NCBI GenBank assembly: GCA_021324575.1 | Contig: JAJPIW010000102.1 | Coordinates: 1-64,000, forward strand | Reading direction: 5' to 3' | DNA length: 64,000 nt | DNA from: Intrasporangiaceae bacterium | GTDB lineage: Bacteria; Actinomycetota; Actinomycetes; Actinomycetales; Dermatophilaceae | In this document: positions 17,525 to 27,806 of the stretch, in pieces | Position numbering within the stretch: the first letter of the stretch is position 1 | Layout: each line of letters begins with the position of its first letter | Position numbers and translations under genes: made by a program | Notes under the pieces: generated by a model | The model's input: the letters and a program-made list of their open reading frames with translations, nothing else | What the model was told of the DNA's origin: nothing | Database searches by the model: none

Positions 17525-19465
17525 TCAGCTGGGGAAGGAGAGGTGGTCGATGAACCGGTCGTTGAAGTCGGAGCGGTCCGAGAGCTCGACATAGCGCACC
17601 TCCTCCAGCAGCGCCTCAGCGCCCGCGCGCTCGCGCGAGGACAACAGCGCCATCTTCGCTCCCTCGCCGGCAACGTTGCCAGCGCTGACGATTCGCAGCA
17701 CCGGCAGCTTCGGGACGAGCCCGATCCGGATGGCCGACGCCGGCGAGAGGTACGACCCGAACGACCCGGCGAGCAGGACCTGCTGGATGTCGGCCTGGTC
17801 GACGCCGATCTCCTCGCAGAGCAGGGCCCAGCCGGTCGCGATCGCGCCCTTGGCGAACTGGAGCTCGCGGACGTCGCGCTGGGAGAGGTAGACCGAGTCT
17901 TCTGCGGGTTCGCCGTCGGTATGCCGGTGGAGGACGAAGACGCGCTCCTTGCCGATGGCTGTGAGCCGGTCAGCCAGGTGCGGAAGTCGTTCTGCGGCAA
18001 CCCCATCGGGGATGAAGCGGCCGCTGGCGTCGAGGAGCCCGACCTTGGCCAGCTCGGCCACGACGTCGACCAGACCCGATCCGCACAGACCCCGTGGCAC
18101 GGTCTCACCGATGACGCCGAGCACGACCGGCGACTCGCCGTCGACCGGCTCGGCCGCGATGCGGACTGTCTCGATCGCGCCGTCCGAGGCACGCATGCCG
18201 CACCGGATGGCTCCGCCCTCGAACGCCGGACCCGCCGGCGCGGCAGTCGCGACGATGGTGTCGCCGTCGGACAGGACGATCTCGCAGTTGGTGCCGACGT
18301 CGATGAACAACCTGGTCCGCTTGTCGCGGTCCATCCCCGCGGCCAGCATGCCGGCGACGATGTCACCGCCGACGTAGGCGCCCAGGGCCGGGAAGATGAC
18401 CGCGCGGGCGCCCGGGTGCAGGTCGAGCCCGACCTCGGTCGCGGGCAGCGTCGGCCACGAGGCGGTGCTCTGGATGAAGGGGGCGACCCCGAGCGGCTCG
18501 GGGTCGACGCCGAGCAGCAGGGCAGTCATCGTCGCGTTGCCCGCGACGGCCACCTCGAGGACCTCGGTCAGCTCGACGCCACCCTCCCGACACACGTCGG
18601 CAGCGAGCTCGGCCAGCGTTGCCTGGGCGAGAGACCGGAGCCGTGGCAGCGCCTCGGGGTCCATCATCGTGGCGCTGATCCGGGTGATGACGTCGGCGCC
18701 GAACGGCTGCTGCTTGTTGAGCATCGACTCGACGGCGAGCGGGGTCCCGGTCCCGAGGTCGAGCAGGGTGGCGACAACGGTCGTGGTGCCCAGGTCGAAG
18801 GCCATGCCGAACCGGCGATCGGTCGTGTCCCCGCCCTCGACGTCGACAAGGGCCTCGTCGACGATGGCTGCGGTCACCTTGAAGTCGTTGTCTCGCAACA
18901 CCTTTGGCAGCTGCCGCAGAACGTGCAGATCGGCCGTCAGCTCGAGGTCGTCGATCGCGTCGAGGACCCGCTGGAGGTCGGTCCGCTGGTCGCGCAGGGT
19001 CGGCTCGTCGAGCTCGAGATAGCGCTTCTGGACCGCCGGCCGGAGGATGACCTGACGCCCGACCCCGACCGTGGCCGCCTTGGGCCGGGTCATGAGCGGC
19101 GGGACGTGGACGTCGAGGTCGGCCGTCGCCCGGACGAGGCAGGCGAGGCGCCAGCCGTCCCTGATCTCCGACGCCGTGAAGGTCCGCTGGTCGTGCGAGG
19201 TCACCGGGGCCGAGCCCGACGTCAGCTGGACCTTGCACTTGCGGCACGTCCCGTGACCCCCGCAGGTCGAGTCGATGGCGATGCCGTTCCACGACGCCGC
19301 GTCGAACACCGACACACCCGGTGGGACCCGCACGTCGCGAGACGCCGGGGCGAACCGCAGCAACACCCGCCCGGTGCCGTCGTGCGCGACCTCGCCGCCG
19401 CCGCGACGCGGCAGCAGGCCCTCGCGCCGCAGGTCCTCGACGTCGATCGGCTCCTGGTCACTCAC
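17525..19465 (-). CDS. 2Fe-2S/ASKHA-domain corrinoid activation (reactivase) protein, RamA/DUF4445-like
   Basis: CGGHGTCRKCKVQL ferredoxin motif; GMAFDLGTTTVVATLLDLGTG; FIDVGTNCEIVLSDGD. Confidence 0.85.
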   Translation of the reverse strand: MSDQEPIDVEDLRREGLLPRRGGGEVAHDGTGRVLLRFAPASRDVRVPPGVSVFDAASWNGIAIDSTCGGHGTCRKCKVQLTSGSAPVTSHDQRTFTASEIRDGWRLACLVRATADLDVHVPPLMTRPKAATVGVGRQVILRPAVQKRYLELDEPTLRDQRTDLQRVLDAIDDLELTADLHVLRQLPKVLRDNDFKVTAAIVDEALVDVEGGDTTDRRFGMAFDLGTTTVVATLLDLGTGTPLAVESMLNKQQPFGADVITRISATMMDPEALPRLRSLAQATLAELAADVCREGGVELTEVLEVAVAGNATMTALLLGVDPEPLGVAPFIQSTASWPTLPATEVGLDLHPGARAVIFPALGAYVGGDIVAGMLAAGMDRDKRTRLFIDVGTNCEIVLSDGDTIVATAAPAGPAFEGGAIRCGMRASDGAIETVRIAAEPVDGESPVVLGVIGETVPRGLCGSGLVDVVAELAKVGLLDASGRFIPDGVAAERLPHLADRLTAIGKERVFVLHRHTDGEPAEDSVYLSQRDVRELQFAKGAIATGWALLCEEIGVDQADIQQVLLAGSFGSYLSPASAIRIGLVPKLPVLRIVSAGNVAGEGAKMALLSSRERAGAEALLEEVRYVELSDRSDFNDRFIDHLSFPS

Positions 19466-20384
19466 GTCGCGAGAGCCGCCTGCGCCGCCTCGGCCGCCTG
19501 CGCCAGCGCTGCCTCGGCCGCCTGCCTGCGCCGGAACGCCGAGATCCACGCGCCACCCCACTCGTCGTGCCCGAGGAGCAGGTCGGCGGCCCGCACCGCC
19601 TCGACGACCTGTGGCGTCCGGGCGTCCATGATCGCGCTCGTCATGCCCACACCCATCGCGAGCGGGAGCCAGGCGGCGTTGATCGCGTGCCGACCCGGCA
19701 TACCGAACGACACGTTGGAGGCGCCGCAGGTCATGTTCAGGCCCCAGCGCTCGTGGATCGCCCGGATCGTCTCCAGCGCGGCCACCCCCACCGTGGGGTC
19801 CGCGCCGATCGGCATCGCGAGCGGGTCGATGACGATGTCCTCGATGGCGATGCCGTACTCCTCCGTCGCCACCCGGACGATCTTCTCGGTCAGCTCGATC
19901 CGCTTGCCGGACTCCATCGGGATCTCGTCGTGGTCGTTGGGCAGCGCGATGATCGCCGCGTCGTACTTCTTGACCAGCGGCAGTACAGCGGCGAGACGGT
20001 CATCCTCTGCCGTACAGGAGTTGACCAGCGCACGACCCTTGTATGCCGCGAGCCCGGCCTCGAGCGCCTCGACCACCGAGGAGTCGATGCAGACCGGCAG
20101 GTCGGTGAGCGACTGGACGATGCCGATCGCCCGGACGAGCAGCTCGGGCTCGTCGGTGAGCGGGACGCCCATGTTGACGTCGAGGACGTCGGCGCCGCCG
20201 GCGACCTGGGCCAGGACGTCCTTCTCGATCGCGGAGTAGTCGCCCGCACGCAGCTGGGCCTGGAAGACCTTGCGGCCGGTCGGGTTGATCCGCTCACCGA
20301 TGATGCAGAACGGGCGGTTGCTTGCGAGGACGACTTCCTTTGTCGCAGAACGCAACCGGGTCTCGCGGACGGGTGCAGCCCCCA

Positions 20385-20385
<1 letters not shown>
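19462..20385 (-). CDS. Methyltetrahydrofolate:corrinoid methyltransferase (pterin-binding family)
   Basis: IIGERINPTGRKVFQAQLRAGDYSAIEKDVLAQVAGGADVLDVNMGVPL...CIDSS...GASNVSFGMPGR. Confidence 0.85.
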
Positions 20386-21046
<661 letters not shown>

Positions 21047-21050
<4 letters not shown>

Positions 21051-21802
21051 GCGGCGCCATCCTTTCGGTGTCGGCTGATCTGGTCGGACAGAGTGCGGGC
21101 GGCCCGCAGGACGGTAGGCCCCAGAGTGGACAGCTGGTCGGCAAGCCGGGCCGACGGGCCCGAGACCCCAAGCGCTGCAATGCATTTGCCGTCGACGATG
21201 ACGGGGGCGGCGACCCCGGTGAGGCCCACCTCGAGCTCGTCGACGGTCGTGGCATAACCACGAGCGCGTATGCCGGGCAGCTGGGCCCGCAGGGCGGCGG
21301 TCGTCGCGACGGCGGCCTTGGTCGGCCGCGCCAGGCGGCCCACCGGCGGGTCGAGGACGCGCTCGGCATACAGGACCTTGCCCAGGGCGGACAGGTGCGG
21401 CGGGACCTGGACACCGATCCAGTCGCGGCTCGCGAGCATGAAGGTGCCCGCGACCTGGGCGATGTGGACGACCTCGCCGCCGCGGGCGACACCGACGTTG
21501 ACCGTCTCGCCGGTCAGCACGCGCAGGTGTTCTATGACCGGCTGGGCGAGCTGAGCCAGCTCCTCGTCCCGCCCCTGATGCGCGGCGAAGTGGGAGAAGA
21601 GCGACCCGGCGACCCATGCACCGCTGTCGTCGCGACCCAGTAGGGCAGACCGCTCCAGGGCGGCTAGCAGCCGGGAGGTCGTGCTGCGCGGCATCCCGGT
21701 CTCGAGGCACAGGTCGGAGAACGAGGCGGGTCGATCGGCCCGGACGACGAGCGCGACGAGGTGCGCGGCGCGGTCGACGGCCTGAGTGCCAGTGCTCGCC
21801 AT
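21047..21802 (-). CDS. IclR-family transcriptional regulator
   Basis: AVDRAAHLVALVVRADRPASFSDLCLETGMPRSTTSRLLAALERS; C-terminal effector domain. Confidence 0.85.
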
Positions 21803-21829
21803 CGCCGTCCTTTCCTGGTGCCCACGATA

Positions 21830-21845
21830 TGGAACCAATGTTCCA
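21830..21845. promoter_or_regulatory. Putative operator TGGAACCAATGTTCCA between divergent IclR and MttB genes
   Basis: 6-bp perfect arms, 4-nt spacer; TGGAA...TTCCA type like IclR-family sites. Confidence 0.6.
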
Positions 21846-21894
21846 CATGATGAGGCTAGGATCTGAGGCACCTCACGTCAAGAAGGAGATGCAA

Positions 21895-23334
21895 ATGTTT
21901 CGCAATGCGATGCCACGCTACGAGATCCTGTCGGCCGATGCCCTGGCCAAGCTGGACGCAGGGTGGCGCCGGCTGGTCAGCGAGATCGGCGTCGAGTTCA
22001 TGAGCGACCGGGCTCTGGACCTCTTCCGCGCGGCCGGTCAGCGCGTGGAGGACAAGACGGTCTTCCTGGACCCCGAGTTCGTCCTGGCCCAGGCGGCCAA
22101 GGCGCCCAGGGAGTTCGACGTGCAGGCCCGCAACCCCGAGAAGTCGGTCCACATCGGCGGCGACGCCATGGCTTTCGGCGCGGTCTACGGGCCCCCGTTC
22201 GTCCGCCAGGGCGACGTGCGCCGCGACGGCACGATGGAGGACTTCCGCAACTTCTCCCGGCTGGCCCAGAGCTTCGACGTCCTGGACTCCGCGGGCGGCG
22301 TCGTCAACGAGCCCAACGACGCTCCCCTCGACAGCCGGCACCTCGACATGACGTTTGCGCTGCAGACGCTCACTGACAAGATCTACATGGGCAACGTCGT
22401 GTCCGGCGTCAACGCCGCCGACACCATCGCCATGGGGTCCATCCTGTTCGGCGGCCGCGACAAGATCGAGCAGACGCCGTGCTCCATCTCGCTCATCAAC
22501 TGCAACAGCCCGCTGCGCTGGGACGACCGGATGCTCGACGCCATGTTCGAGTACTGCGAGGCGGCCCAGCCGGTCGTTCTCACCCCGTTCATCCTGATGG
22601 GCGCGATGTCGCCGGTGACCATCCCTGCTGCGCTCGTCCAGCAGATGGCCGAGGCGCTGTCCGGCATCGCCCTGGCCCAGTTGATCCGGCCCGGCTGCCC
22701 CGTCATCTTCGGCTCGTTCCTGTCCAACATCGACATGCAGAGCGGCTCCCCGACCTTCGGCACACCCGAGTCGGCCATCGGGCTGCTCTGCACGGGGCAG
22801 ATCGCGCGCCACTTCGGTCTGCCGTTCCGCTCCGGTGGCGGCCTCACGTCCTCCCAGCTGCCCGACGCCCAGGCCGGCTACGAGGCGCTCATGACCCTCA
22901 TGCCGACCTTCCTCGCTGGCGCCAACTGGGTCATGCACACGGCCGGCTGGCTCGACGGCGGCCTCGTCGCCTCCTTCGAGAAGTTCGTCATCGACTGCCA
23001 GATCACCGAGATGCTCAAGCACATGTTCAAGCCGCTGGAGATCGACGAGGGCTCGATCGCCTTCGACGCACACCAAGAGGTCGGCCACGGCGGTCACTTC
23101 CTCGGCGCGATGCACACGATGGAGCGCTTCCGCACCTGCTTCTACCGTCCGTTCCTCAACTCCTCGGACAACTTCGAGAAGTGGATGCGCAACGGCGCCC
23201 TGGACACCGCTGCCCGCGCGGGGAACATCTACAAGTCCCGCCTGGAGGCCTACGTTCAGCCGCCGCTCGACGACGCGATCCGCGCCGAGCTGGAGGAGTA
23301 CGTCATCCGTCGGCGGGCCGAGCTCGGGGACTGA
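21895..23334 (+). CDS. MttB-family (trimethylamine/betaine-type) corrinoid methyltransferase, non-pyrrolysine
   Basis: FRNAMPRYEILSADALAKLDAGWRRLVSEIGVEF...; uninterrupted ORF with no in-frame TAG; RBS AAGGAG. Confidence 0.85.
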   Translation: MFRNAMPRYEILSADALAKLDAGWRRLVSEIGVEFMSDRALDLFRAAGQRVEDKTVFLDPEFVLAQAAKAPREFDVQARNPEKSVHIGGDAMAFGAVYGPPFVRQGDVRRDGTMEDFRNFSRLAQSFDVLDSAGGVVNEPNDAPLDSRHLDMTFALQTLTDKIYMGNVVSGVNAADTIAMGSILFGGRDKIEQTPCSISLINCNSPLRWDDRMLDAMFEYCEAAQPVVLTPFILMGAMSPVTIPAALVQQMAEALSGIALAQLIRPGCPVIFGSFLSNIDMQSGSPTFGTPESAIGLLCTGQIARHFGLPFRSGGGLTSSQLPDAQAGYEALMTLMPTFLAGANWVMHTAGWLDGGLVASFEKFVIDCQITEMLKHMFKPLEIDEGSIAFDAHQEVGHGGHFLGAMHTMERFRTCFYRPFLNSSDNFEKWMRNGALDTAARAGNIYKSRLEAYVQPPLDDAIRAELEEYVIRRRAELGD

Positions 23335-23343
23335 CGTCCCGAT

Positions 23344-23375
23344 CTCGTATGCCGGGTGAGCACCCGGCATACGAG
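23344..23375. terminator. Strong hairpin CTCGTATGCCGGGTG-ag-CACCCGGCATACGAG followed by AGATCTTTT
   Basis: 15-bp perfect arms with T-run, immediately 3' of the MttB gene; built from an inverted pair of the GGCATACG word. Confidence 0.85.
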
Positions 23376-23435
23376 AGATCTTTTCAACCGCATGTATCAG
23401 GGGCCCTATCCGGGCCTCTACTGGTCATGCACCTG

Positions 23436-23633
23436 ATGAGCGACCCCGTTGCCGTTGCCCCGCACCTGACACCTGAGCAGATCGTCGAGCGCGAGCACCT
23501 GTACGGGGTCCGTTCTGTGCGCCGGGCCTCGGTGCGAGCCACTCGGGCGCGACTCGCCGCAGATCTCGTCCGACTCGGACGCTGGGAGCGGGGCGGCGAG
23601 CTGTGGACGAGCTCTAGCGAGCAGCTGGCCTGA
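23436..23633 (+). CDS. Small hypothetical protein
   Basis: MSDPVAVAPHLTPEQIVEREHLYGVRSVRRASVRATRARLAADL... Confidence 0.4.
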   Translation: MSDPVAVAPHLTPEQIVEREHLYGVRSVRRASVRATRARLAADLVRLGRWERGGELWTSSSEQLA

Positions 23634-23758
23634 CCAGACCTCGACCAGGCGTCAGGAATGCCGACGGGTCGAGCGGATGGGGGTACCCGCGGGCGCCCGC
23701 GCGACGGAGGGGTCGTGCGGGCACCCGCGCCATGGCAGGTGGTCGCAGCCCGGTCGGG

Positions 23759-24622
23759 TCAGGAGAAGACGACGGTCCGGTCCACGTTGAGCAGGACGCG
23801 GCTCTCGCTGTGCCAGCGGACCGCCCGGGTGAGCACGCGCGACTCGCACTCCTCCCCCGCGCGGACGAGGTCGTCGGCGGTCAGCCGGTGGTCGACGCGC
23901 ACGACGTCCTGCTCGATGATCGGGCCCTCGTCCAGGTCAGCGGTCACGTAGTGCGCCGTGGCGCCCACGAGCTTGACCCCGCGGGCGAAGGCCTGGTGGT
24001 AGGGCTTGGCGCCCTTGAAGCTCGGCAGGAACGAGTGGTGGATGTTGATGATCTTCCCCGACATCTCGCGGGTCAGGTCGTCGGAGAGCACCTGCATGTA
24101 GCGGGCCAGGACGACCAGGTCGATGCCGAGATCGCTGACGAGAGAACGCAGCTCGGCCTCGGCCCACGGCTTGGTCTCGGCGGTGATCGGGATGTGGTGG
24201 TACGGAATCCCGTATGCCGCCGCGAGATCGGCCAGGTCGGGATGGTTGCTCACGATGGCCGGGATCTCGATGTTGAGCGAGCCGGTCCGCCAGCGGTAGA
24301 GCAGGTCGTTGAGGCAGTGCCCGAACTTGCTCACCATGATGAGGGTCCGGTACCGCGCGTGGGCGTCCCACATCTCCCAGGTGATGCCGAACTCCGTTGC
24401 GGCCGAACCGAACTGGGCTCGAAGGTCGTCCAGACCCAGCCCCCCAGCGGGCACCGAGAAGACGATCCGCATAAAGAACCGGCCACCCCGTGGGTCGTCG
24501 AACTGCTGGCTCTCCTCGATGTTGGCGCCCTGCTCGAAGAGCAGCTGGCTGACCCTTGCGACGATACCGGGGCGGTCCGGGCAGGACAGGGTGAGGACGA
24601 GGTCGGTGCCCTCGGCGGTCAT
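23759..24622 (-). CDS. purU: Formyltetrahydrofolate deformylase
   Basis: LTLSCPDRPGIVARVSQLLFEQGANIEESQQFDDPRGGRFFMRIVF...INIHHSFLPSFKGAKPYHQAF. Confidence 0.95.
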   Translation of the reverse strand: MTAEGTDLVLTLSCPDRPGIVARVSQLLFEQGANIEESQQFDDPRGGRFFMRIVFSVPAGGLGLDDLRAQFGSAATEFGITWEMWDAHARYRTLIMVSKFGHCLNDLLYRWRTGSLNIEIPAIVSNHPDLADLAAAYGIPYHHIPITAETKPWAEAELRSLVSDLGIDLVVLARYMQVLSDDLTREMSGKIINIHHSFLPSFKGAKPYHQAFARGVKLVGATAHYVTADLDEGPIIEQDVVRVDHRLTADDLVRAGEECESRVLTRAVRWHSESRVLLNVDRTVVFS

Positions 24623-24769
24623 CGTGGAGTCCCTTCGTCGTACTGTCGGACCGTATCCCGTGGAACCCAAAGGTCCTCCGGCCGGTGCTCCTGACGCAAC
24701 TCGGCGCGGCATAGGCAACAAACGGGATCCTAGACCCCACCCTGTCCGGGAGGGAAGCGTTCGACTAGT

Positions 24770-24786
24770 GTCGCGTCATGCGCAAC
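24770..24786. promoter_or_regulatory. Putative autoregulatory IclR-type operator GTCGCG-TCATG-CGCAAC over the IclR start codon
   Basis: Matches the shared palindrome GTTGCG-N5-CGCAAC with one mismatch. Confidence 0.5.
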
Positions 24787-25560
24787 AGCGAGGCTGCCGA
24801 GCGCGCCACGGTGCAGTCCGTCGACCGGGCGGTGAGCGTGCTGGAGCTGCTCGCCCAGCACGGGACCGCCGGGGTCACGGTGCTTGCGGCAGAGCTGGGG
24901 GTCCACAAGAGCACGGCGTCCAGGCTGCTCGGAGCGCTGGAGGCGCGCGGTCTGGTCGAGCAGGTCGAGGAGCGTGGGCAGTACCGGCTCGGCGTCGGGA
25001 TCCTGCGCCTCGCCGGTGCCAGCAACGCCCGTCTCGACCTCGTCGAGCAGGCCAGACCGATCTGTCGAGCCCTGGCCATTGCCACCAACGACACGGTCAA
25101 CCTGACGGTCCTGGACGCCGGAACGGCTTACTACATCGACCAGGTCACCGGGTCGCCGGCGAACTCGTCGTGGAACTGGGTCGGCCAGCACATCCCTCTG
25201 CACGCGACGAGCAACGGCAAGATGCTCGTCTGCGAGCTGCCGGAGCCGACGCTCACCGAGACCCTCGGTGAGCTTCGTCCCTACACCGCAGCGACGATCA
25301 CCGACCGGGCCGTGCTGGATGTCCAGCTCGCTGCGGCCCGGGAACACGGGTATGCCGTGGCGTCGGACGAGCTCGACCTGGGCTTGACGGCGATCGCGTC
25401 GGCCATTCGCAACGCTCATGGCGAGATCGTCGCGTCGGTCAGTGTGTCGGGGCCGACCTTCCGCCTGGGCTCGGGCGTGCTGAGCAGACTCGCCCCCCAG
25501 GTCATGGAAGCGGGGCGGGCGATCTCGGCACGCCTCGGCTGGCTGCCCCCGGGCGGCTGA
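24778..25560 (+). CDS. IclR-family transcriptional regulator
   Basis: QSVDRAVSVLELLAQHGTAGVTVLAAELGVHKSTASRLLGALEARGLVEQ. Confidence 0.95.
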   Translation: MRNSEAAERATVQSVDRAVSVLELLAQHGTAGVTVLAAELGVHKSTASRLLGALEARGLVEQVEERGQYRLGVGILRLAGASNARLDLVEQARPICRALAIATNDTVNLTVLDAGTAYYIDQVTGSPANSSWNWVGQHIPLHATSNGKMLVCELPEPTLTETLGELRPYTAATITDRAVLDVQLAAAREHGYAVASDELDLGLTAIASAIRNAHGEIVASVSVSGPTFRLGSGVLSRLAPQVMEAGRAISARLGWLPPGG

Positions 25561-25765
25561 TCCCGCGCTGCCCGCGGTCACGGCTCTGCGGTCGACCGAG
25601 CAGTAGACCCACCGTGCGGTTGCCCGGCGGATCGACAGTTCGAGATATATCCGACGGTCATTTCGGCCCTTCTGCAAGATCCGTCGGGTGGCCCCACCCT
25701 GCCCGGGCAGACCCGATCGACGGGTGACCGGACGCGACGCTGACCTGCGGCTTTGCCGGAACGCA

Positions 25766-25801
25766 GGTGCGTATTACGGGACACGGTTCGCATGACGCAA
25801 C
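25766..25801. promoter_or_regulatory. Putative double IclR-type operator upstream of permease/USP operon
   Basis: GGTGCG-TATTA-CGGGAC-AC-GGTTCG-CATGA-CGCAAC; same 19-bp register as 36541-36576. Confidence 0.6.
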
Positions 25802-25970
25802 ACGCGGGCTTGCCCAGGACAGGGGGTCATCGCGATTGTTGGACGTCCTAGTAGCCCTTGCGCAGCTGCTCGTGTGGTCGCTAGCGTTCCCCGCCACTTG
25901 GAGGCATGGGCCCCTCCGGGTGGCGGCGGCGGATTGCCGGCGCGGGATGCCGAAGCCTCAGGAGGTAGCC

Positions 25971-27806
25971 GTGAACGCTCCACCCACCGAGCTGAAGAAG
26001 GGTCTCAGCCAGCGCCATCTGACGATGATCGCGATGGGCGGAGTGATCGGCGCCGGGCTGTTCGTCGGCTCCGGCGTGGTGATCGGAGAGACTGGTCCGC
26101 CCGCGTTCATCAGCTATGCCCTGGCCGGCTTCCTGGTCATCATGGTGATGCGAATGCTGGGGGAGATGGCGGTTGCCAATCCCTCGACGGGTTCGTTCGC
26201 CGACTATGCGCGCAATGCCATGGGCGGTTGGGCCGGGTTCTCGGTCGCGTGGCTGTACTGGTACTTCTGGGTGATCGTCATCGGGTTCGAGGCGGTCGCG
26301 GGCGCCAAGGTGGCCCAGTTCTGGATGCCGAACGTGCCGTTGTGGCTCCTGTCATTGATCCTCATGTCCTTGATGACGGCGACGAACCTGTTCTCGGTGT
26401 CCTCGTTCGGGGAGTTCGAGTTCTGGTTCGCCGGGATCAAGGTGGCCGCGATCGTGCTGTTCCTGGTCTTGGGGGTGCTGTTCATCTTCGGCCTGTGGCC
26501 GCACCACTCAATGGACTTGAGCAACCTGACGGCCCATGGTGGTTTCACCCCGATGGGCGGGTCGGCGGTCTTCGCCGCGATCCTGGTGGTCATCTTCTCG
26601 ATGACCGGGGCCGAGGTGGCCACCATCGCTGCGGCCGAGTCCGAGGATCCGGGTCGCGCGATCCGCAGGGCGACGAACTCGGTCATCGGCCGGATCGCCG
26701 TCTTCTACGTCGGCTCGGTGTTCTTGGTGGTGACCATCGTGCCGTGGAACTCCAAGGGTCTGGCGGCCTCGCCGTATGTGGCGGCGTTCGAGGCGATGAA
26801 GATCCCCGGCGCGGACCAGATCATGAACGCGGTCGTGCTGACGGCGGTTCTGTCCTGCTTGAACTCGGGGCTCTACACCTCCTCGCGCATGCTCTTCGTA
26901 CTGGCCGCCCGCCGGGAGGCGCCGATGGCGCTGATGCGCGTGAACAAGGCGGGCGTCCCGATGGGGGCGATCCTCGCTTCCTCAGTCGTGGGATTCCTCT
27001 GTGTCATTGCCGCCGCGATCTCCCCGGACAAGGTGTTCCTCTTCCTGCTCAACTCTTCTGGCGCGATCATCATGTTCGTCTACCTGTTGATCTGCATCTC
27101 CCAGATCGTGCTCCGTCGCAGGACCTCACCGGACAAGCTCATCGTCAAGATGTGGCTGTTCCCCGTCCTGTCGGTCGTGGTCGCTGGTGGGATCCTGGCG
27201 ATCCTGATCCAGATGGGTTGGGACAAGAGCTCCCGGTCCCAGCTGGTGCAGAGCCTGGGCGCGGTCGCGTTCGTCGTCGTCATCTACTTCGTGACCCAGC
27301 GTTACCGGGAACGAGTCCTGACCGATGCGCCCATCGTGGAGGCCACCGCCCCGGTCAAGCGGGTACTCGTGCTGGCGAACCAGACGGTCGAGGGTCGGGA
27401 GCTGTTCGACGAGCTTCATTCGGTCGAGGGTGCCGGCCACGCGTCGTACTACGTGTGCGTGCCGGCCAACCCGATCGACACCGGGACGGCGATGTTCAAG
27501 GGTGCCGTCTACATGTGGGACGAGACCGTCAAGGCCGCCCAGGCTCGCCTGGACCGCACACTGACGCTCTTGCGCGCCGAGGGCCTGGAGGCCACCGGTG
27601 CGCTCGGCAGCTACAAACCCATGCAGGCGCTGGCCGACGCCGTCGAAGCGTTCGGCCCGGACCAGCTGGTCATCTGCACGCTGCCGGAGCAGCAGTCCGC
27701 ATGGCTACGGTTCGACCTGGTCGACCGGGTCCGTGAGACGTACCAGCTCCCGGTCCGGCACGTCGTCGTCGCCTCTGACCCGGTTCCGGCAGGTAACGCG
27801 CCGTGA
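25971..27806 (+). CDS. APC-family amino acid permease (GABA-permease-like) with C-terminal USP-like extension
   Basis: ELKKGLSQRHLTMIAMGGVIGAGLFVGSG...; C-terminal VKRVLVLANQTVEGRELFDEL. Confidence 0.9.
   Translation: MNAPPTELKKGLSQRHLTMIAMGGVIGAGLFVGSGVVIGETGPPAFISYALAGFLVIMVMRMLGEMAVANPSTGSFADYARNAMGGWAGFSVAWLYWYFWVIVIGFEAVAGAKVAQFWMPNVPLWLLSLILMSLMTATNLFSVSSFGEFEFWFAGIKVAAIVLFLVLGVLFIFGLWPHHSMDLSNLTAHGGFTPMGGSAVFAAILVVIFSMTGAEVATIAAAESEDPGRAIRRATNSVIGRIAVFYVGSVFLVVTIVPWNSKGLAASPYVAAFEAMKIPGADQIMNAVVLTAVLSCLNSGLYTSSRMLFVLAARREAPMALMRVNKAGVPMGAILASSVVGFLCVIAAAISPDKVFLFLLNSSGAIIMFVYLLICISQIVLRRRTSPDKLIVKMWLFPVLSVVVAGGILAILIQMGWDKSSRSQLVQSLGAVAFVVVIYFVTQRYRERVLTDAPIVEATAPVKRVLVLANQTVEGRELFDELHSVEGAGHASYYVCVPANPIDTGTAMFKGAVYMWDETVKAAQARLDRTLTLLRAEGLEATGALGSYKPMQALADAVEAFGPDQLVICTLPEQQSAWLRFDLVDRVRETYQLPVRHVVVASDPVPAGNAP

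Noticed and set aside
16807-18366. 519-aa minus-strand ORF covering DUF1638 and part of the reactivase
   Set aside because: N-terminal half is out of frame with the genuine ASKHA protein and runs through the intergenic repeat; only the DUF1638 part is credible.
21895-23334. Pyrrolysine-encoding mttB
   Set aside because: The ORF is open throughout without an in-frame amber codon; therefore a non-Pyl MttB-family member.
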